DNA from: Acidimicrobiia bacterium
GTDB taxonomy: Bacteria > Actinomycetota > Acidimicrobiia > Spongiisociales > ZC4RG35
Assembly: GCA_028284765.1 (NCBI GenBank)
Contig: JANQRA010000003.1
Span: 80,500-144,499 of the forward strand
Direction: 5' to 3'
DNA length: 64,000 bases
Part shown: piece by piece, positions 60,323-64,000 of the stretch
How the letters are laid out: each line of letters starts with the position of its first letter
Position numbering within the stretch: the stretch's first letter is position 1
The notes under the pieces: model-generated
Seen by the model: only the letters and a program-made list of their open reading frames with translations
Told to the model about the DNA's origin: nothing
Databases searched by the model: none
Made by a program: the position numbers and the translations under genes

Positions 60323-62233
60323 ATGAGTCTGACTCCCAAATTCGTCGATGCAGCTGTTGGTATCTCCAACTGGCTCAACCCGATAACTTCCGGGCCCAGC
60401 GGGCCCCTGGCTGCCAGCGCAGGTCTCGACTCCTTCGGTCCGTCGTTGATGCCCAGGAACTATGTGCATCAGGGCATGGCAGCCGGCCTCGCCGTCCTAT
60501 CGGCCAGGGCTGTCGGCTCGTCGGTCGACTCAGTCGCAGTTCGCATGGCGCCGGAGGATTCACCTTTGGCTTGGAGGCTCGCCGTTCGCGGAATTCTCGT
60601 TGCTGCGGGTGCCGCTGTTGGAGGAATCCAGGAGGAAGACGACGAGTCCACCGGTAAGGCGTCACTGAGGACTGCCGGACGCTTGGTCGCTGTCGGCGCC
60701 GTCGGAGGGATCATCCACGAGGTCGGCGAGGATCTGGCATCCAAGACCGATCTCCCGCTGGTGCCAATTGTCACCGGCATCGGAGGATTCGCGTTCGTGG
60801 CGTCACGATGGGCGAGAGAGCTCGAAACACGAAATGCCGTCATGCAACGGTGGACCGAAGACGACAAGCCGGCCGACCTGGCGAGGTCCATTGCCGTCGG
60901 CGCAGCGGTATCGAATCTCGGCAGGGGAGCGGCCGCGGGTTTTCGGACTTCCCGGAGCTCGTTGATTGACTACCTGGGCCACGATCCCGCCAACCAGCTG
61001 CTTGCCCGATCGCTGAACATCGCGGCGTGGGGAGCTTCAGTGATCACCGGGTATCGAGCCCTCGTGGCACGTCTCGCCAAGCTCAACTCCAAAGTCGAAG
61101 ACGCGTTCAGCGAGTTGCCTTCCAACGAATACGTGTCTGGAGGGCCCAAGAGCATCTCGCCATTCGAGGAGTTGGGCCTTCAGGGCAGGAGATTTGTACA
61201 TGAGGTCGTGCCCCGGCAAACGATCGAGGAAACCCTCGGACAGGAGGCGACCGCCGACCCGATTCGGGCCTACGTGGGTGTCGAGAGCGAGCCGATCTAT
61301 GCGACGGCACGCTCCGAGCTGGCGCTCGATGAGATGGAACGGCTCGGAGCCTTTGACCGCAGATACCTGCTGTTGCTTTCTCCGACGGGCACCGGATGGG
61401 TGGACCACACCGTTGTCGAGTCCGCCGAGATTCTGGCCCGTGGCGACATTGCCACCGTGGCGATCCAATACGGCAAGGCACCCTCGTTTGTGGAAGTGCA
61501 GAACGTGTCATTGGGACGGGCCCAGTTCCGCCAGCTTCTCTGGGGGGTCAGGCAGCGACTTCTGGCCGTGCCCCAAGACGAACGTCCGACAATCCTCGTG
61601 TTTGGGGAAAGTCTGGGGGCCTGGACCAGTTCAGACGTCACGATGCACCAGGGGCTCGAGGGTTTCGACCACTACGGCATAGATCGCGCCCTTTGGTTCG
61701 GGCTACCTGGTCTTGCTCGATGGTCGAGAACCGGTCTCCGAGAAGGGCGCAACCCTCTGATGCCCGAGGGCACGGTCGCCGCGTTCGATCGATTTGAGCA
61801 GTACGAGGAGCTGACCGAGAAGCAGAAAAGGAAGCTACGGGCCGTCATCGTCGACCATGACAACGACCCGATCTCGCAGATGTCTCTGCGTCTGGCAGTG
61901 AAACGTCCACCTTGGCTCGACGGTGAACGCGGTCGTGGTGTCCACGAAGGTATGAAGTGGCGGCCATTGATCACCTTCACTCAGGTATTGGTCGACGCAA
62001 TGAACGCGATGGTCGTCGTCCCTGGAGAGTTCAAGTCGTTCGGCCACGACTATCGCGGTGATACCGCCCGTTTTGTTCAAGCGGCGTTTGATCTTCCAGC
62101 AGTCAGTGAAGAGCAGATGGCTTCTCTCGAGCGAACGCTCGCAGCCCGCGAATTGGACCGATCTGCCCGCATCAAGGGAGGTTCGGAGTCGGGGGAGCTC
62201 GTCTCGGCCGAGACTGCTGGCGGCGTCCAGTAG
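60323..62233 (+). CDS. Membrane protein with Abhydrolase_9-type hydrolase domain
   Basis: A 636-residue protein: an N-terminal membrane region (about 1-260, with several helices) and a C-terminal alpha/beta-hydrolase-like domain. LLLLSPTGTGWVDHTVVESA begins the latter and ILVFGESLGAWTSSD supplies a nucleophile-elbow Ser. It resembles the actinobacterial Abhydrolase_9 (PF10081) family, possibly cell-envelope lipid hydrolases. The ATG lies just after the palindromic element. It separates rpoC from rpsL. Confidence 0.78.
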   Translation: MSLTPKFVDAAVGISNWLNPITSGPSGPLAASAGLDSFGPSLMPRNYVHQGMAAGLAVLSARAVGSSVDSVAVRMAPEDSPLAWRLAVRGILVAAGAAVGGIQEEDDESTGKASLRTAGRLVAVGAVGGIIHEVGEDLASKTDLPLVPIVTGIGGFAFVASRWARELETRNAVMQRWTEDDKPADLARSIAVGAAVSNLGRGAAAGFRTSRSSLIDYLGHDPANQLLARSLNIAAWGASVITGYRALVARLAKLNSKVEDAFSELPSNEYVSGGPKSISPFEELGLQGRRFVHEVVPRQTIEETLGQEATADPIRAYVGVESEPIYATARSELALDEMERLGAFDRRYLLLLSPTGTGWVDHTVVESAEILARGDIATVAIQYGKAPSFVEVQNVSLGRAQFRQLLWGVRQRLLAVPQDERPTILVFGESLGAWTSSDVTMHQGLEGFDHYGIDRALWFGLPGLARWSRTGLREGRNPLMPEGTVAAFDRFEQYEELTEKQKRKLRAVIVDHDNDPISQMSLRLAVKRPPWLDGERGRGVHEGMKWRPLITFTQVLVDAMNAMVVVPGEFKSFGHDYRGDTARFVQAAFDLPAVSEEQMASLERTLAARELDRSARIKGGSESGELVSAETAGGVQ

Positions 62234-62321
62234 AGGCCTCCCTCGCTCATACGTTGACATGGTCGAATCCCAGCCATAGCTTGCTGCCTACGGGGCGATG
62301 GGAAACGCGTAGGAAGCGAAA

Positions 62322-63023
62322 TTGACCCAGCCAACCGACCCCACAAAGCGTGACGATCTAGCCCGTCAGATAGCGGATCGTCTGGCGACCAGCGAGCCGA
62401 CCAAGAAGCGCCGGTTTTCGCTGCGTGACAGCCTCCTCGTTGGAGGGCTGCTCAACGGTCTCGTCGTGCTGGTTGTTGCCGCTGTTGTCGTTGGCGCAGT
62501 CTTCATTGGTGTCAATTGGCTCCTGTCTTTGGGTGATGACTCGGACTCGGTGGCTGTTGAATCCGAAGAACCGGCCGGAGATCCCTCATCATTCCTGGTC
62601 GCTCCCGGCCAAACCACGATCCCTGTCGAAGACGAGATAGTTGGAAGCGGTGCGAGTTCCACCACTACGACGATCGGGCCGTTCGCTGCGCCAACCACCA
62701 CCCGACCGGGCCCCTTTGTGACTCTGCCGCCGACGACGACGTCGACCACGACACTTCCTTCCACGACAACACTGCCGGCACCCACTACGACGGTTGCCCC
62801 ACCGACTACCGGTCCGCCCACGACACCGCCGACAACGGTTGCGACGACCACAACGCTGATCCCTCCGACCACGACCACGACAACCACTTCGACCACAACT
62901 ACGTCAACGACTACCTCAACCACGACTACGTCGACTACCACTACCTCGACCACAACAACCTCGACCACGACAACGACAACAACGACGATGCCGACCACCA
63001 CGACAACCACGGCCGACCCCTAA
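62322..63023 (+). CDS. Single-pass membrane protein with Thr/Pro-rich exterior
   Basis: A 233-residue protein. About 35 basic cytoplasmic residues precede a helix (about 42-70, LLNGLVVLVVAAVVVGAVFI) and an acidic segment. From about residue 110 a tract of almost only Thr, Ser and Pro runs to the end, ending ADP. It looks like a heavily glycosylated or flexible wall-spanning stalk. The TTG start has AGGAAG upstream. The repetitive DNA also gives a Val-rich frame on the opposite strand, which is not a gene. Confidence 0.72.
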   Translation: MTQPTDPTKRDDLARQIADRLATSEPTKKRRFSLRDSLLVGGLLNGLVVLVVAAVVVGAVFIGVNWLLSLGDDSDSVAVESEEPAGDPSSFLVAPGQTTIPVEDEIVGSGASSTTTTIGPFAAPTTTRPGPFVTLPPTTTSTTTLPSTTTLPAPTTTVAPPTTGPPTTPPTTVATTTTLIPPTTTTTTTSTTTTSTTTSTTTTSTTTTSTTTTSTTTTTTTTMPTTTTTTADP

Positions 63024-63030
63024 AAACGAT

Positions 63031-63060
63031 TTGGTACTTACAGCAGAAAGAACGTAGAAT
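63031..63060 (+). promoter_or_regulatory. rpsL promoter
   Basis: TTGGTA (63031-63036), 18-base spacer, TAGAAT (63055-63060). Transcription would start near 63067, giving a leader of about 134 bases. Confidence 0.55.
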
Positions 63061-63068
63061 CCTCCCTG

Positions 63069-63107
63069 GTTCTCAAGCCGCACGCCTGCGCGTGCCACCA
63101 CGAGAAC
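63069..63107 (+). promoter_or_regulatory. Structured 5' leader hairpin of rpsL mRNA
   Basis: Nested stems: GTTCTC/GAGAAC (63069-63074 with 63102-63107) enclose GCACGC/GCGTGC (63080-63085 with 63090-63095) with loop CTGC. It begins 2-3 bases after the predicted transcription start. Confidence 0.45.
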
Positions 63108-63156
63108 AGTCGGACACACCCGCTGTGACCGACAAGCAAGGTTTCACAACGAGTCT

Positions 63157-63192
63157 TAATGGTGTCACGCCTGTGCCGGGACACCCCCATTA
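63157..63192 (+). promoter_or_regulatory. Second rpsL leader hairpin next to the ribosome binding site
   Basis: TAATGGTGTC (63157-63166) pairs with GACA...CCATTA (63080-type strand at 63180-63192) with a three-base bulge. Its 3' end touches the AGGAG at 63192-63196, so it could control translation of S12. Confidence 0.4.
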
Positions 63193-63200
63193 GGAGCGAA

Positions 63201-63569
63201 ATGCCAACAATCGAGCAGCTTGTCCGTCAGGGCAGGAAGCCAAAGAAGAAGAAGGTCAAGACCGGTGGTCTTGCTGGCGCCCCGCAAAGGCGAGGTGTCT
63301 GCACTCGCGTCTACACAGTGACCCCGAAGAAACCGAACTCGGCACTTCGCAAGGTCTGTCGTGTGCGTCTCTCCTCAGGTGTCGAAGTGACGGCATATAT
63401 CCCAGGTGAGGGCCACAACCTCCAGGAACACAGCATGGTCTTGGTTCGTGGCGGACGTGTCCGTGACCTTCCAGGTGTTCGCTACAAGGTGATTCGTGGT
63501 GCTCTCGACGCCGCCGGTGTCTCCGAGCGCAAGCAGGCCCGATCCCGATACGGATCGAAGAAGGACTAG
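63201..63569 (+). CDS. rpsL: 30S ribosomal protein S12
   Basis: A 122-residue decoding-centre protein, complete. [19 protein letters not shown] opens it; [16 protein letters not shown] contains the Lys at streptomycin position 43 (E. coli) and [20 protein letters not shown] contains the position-88 region. Start ATG 63201 has AGGAG 4-8 bases upstream; the frame continues to a false upstream ATG at 63159. Confidence 0.97.
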   Translation: MPTIEQLVRQGRKPKKKKVKTGGLAGAPQRRGVCTRVYTVTPKKPNSALRKVCRVRLSSGVEVTAYIPGEGHNLQEHSMVLVRGGRVRDLPGVRYKVIRGALDAAGVSERKQARSRYGSKKD

Positions 63570-63571
63570 CC

Positions 63572-64000
63572 ATGCGCAGAGCCCCAGCCCAGAAGAGAAA
63601 GATCGAGCCAGATCCGGTATTTCGGAGCTTGCTCGTGAGCCAGGTCATCAACAAGGTCCTCCTCAAGGGCAAGAAGGATCTTGCTCGCACAATCGTCTAC
63701 GACGCACTGGAGACCATCGAACAACGGACCAGCCAGGATCCGACGATCGTGCTCAAGCGTGCGATCGACAACATCAAGCCACAGGTCGAGGTTCGCTCCC
63801 GACGTGTTGGCGGTAGCTCCTATCAGGTGCCGATCGAGGTTTCACCACGTCGCCAGAACAGCCTTGCCATTCGCTGGCTGGTTGGATTCGCACGCAACCG
63901 TCGCGAGCCGACCATGTCGATGCGTCTCGCCAACGAGATTCTCGATGCGTCCAACAACACAGGCGCAGCTGTGAAGCGCAAAGAAGATGTCCACAAGATG
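63572..64000 (+). CDS. rpsG: 30S ribosomal protein S7, 3'-truncated by window edge
   Basis: 143 codons from ATG 63572 to the edge; the last 10-15 residues are missing. [18 protein letters not shown] and [15 protein letters not shown], then [18 protein letters not shown], identify S7. Start is 2 bases after the rpsL stop, so S12 and S7 form the usual str-operon pair. No frameshift is seen within the window. Confidence 0.96.
   Translation, partial: MRRAPAQKRKIEPDPVFRSLLVSQVINKVLLKGKKDLARTIVYDALETIEQRTSQDPTIVLKRAIDNIKPQVEVRSRRVGGSSYQVPIEVSPRRQNSLAIRWLVGFARNRREPTMSMRLANEILDASNNTGAAVKRKEDVHKM

Noticed and set aside
62366..63010. Val-rich minus-strand frame
   Set aside because: It is the antisense of the ACN-codon repeat.
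62770..63010. Repeats in the Thr-rich gene as a CRISPR array
   Set aside because: They are short codon-level repeats without spacers or constant repeat length. No CRISPR, prophage or insertion-sequence genes were seen in the window.

Overview
The window is a high-GC bacterial chromosome segment that looks actinobacterial, most likely from the class Acidimicrobiia or a close relative. The indicators are a WhiB-family regulator, the NucS/EndoMS mismatch endonuclease, three F420-type luciferase-like monooxygenases, a DUF3159 membrane protein, an Abhydrolase_9-type membrane hydrolase and actinobacterial RpoB/RpoC. Genes are tightly packed with many 4-base stop/start overlaps. At least twenty genes show a TANNNT -10 hexamer only 6-8 bases before the start codon, with no room for a Shine-Dalgarno leader, so leaderless transcription seems to be the normal mode. 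Only a few genes (rpoB, hsp20, rpsL) have a clear AGGAG-type ribosome binding site.

Layout: 1-8.4 kb holds a partial M20 amidohydrolase, glnE, nadE with a class IV aminotransferase, a lipoprotein, a methyltransferase, mgtE and greA. 8.4-13.3 kb holds selD (with an in-frame UGA), a 2Fe-2S ferredoxin-like gene, an alpha/beta hydrolase and a penicillin-acylase-family enzyme. 13.3-19.7 kb is a haem-copper oxidase locus (ctaB, thioredoxin-like lipoprotein, caa3-type coxB with fused cytochrome c, ctaD, ctaE, subunit IV). 19.7-29.7 kb holds a class V aminotransferase with serA, membrane proteins, three F420-type oxidoreductases, a YbdK-like ligase, a Tag glycosylase and a phosphofructokinase. 29.7-43.9 kb is housekeeping and transport (sulfite-oxidase-like protein, sulfurtransferase, 5'-3' exonuclease, NhaA, MFS, NucS, TrmL, dipeptidase, site-2 protease, acyl-CoA dehydrogenase, WhiB). 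43.8-46.2 kb is a three-gene RimK/retropepsin-like protease/aspartoacylase-like unit. 46.2-52.5 kb has hsp20, a DUF3179 gene with an in-frame UGA, MFS, a phosphotransferase, VanW and a Crp-type regulator. 52.5-64 kb carries rpoB, rpoC, two unusual membrane-protein genes, rpsL and a truncated rpsG.

The most notable signal is selenium. SelD has UGA at its catalytic cysteine (codon 15). Separately, a DUF3179 gene at 46.8-47.8 kb is interrupted by a single UGA exactly where the family CPLC motif has its first cysteine, giving a predicted UPLC. Both UGA codons are followed by a hairpin with a closing G-C pair and an identical GUC apical loop, the pattern expected of a bacterial SECIS. A standard ORF call splits or truncates both genes. 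Read through, they give a full-length selenophosphate synthetase and a candidate DUF3179 selenoprotein. No selA, selB or tRNA-Sec was seen in the window.
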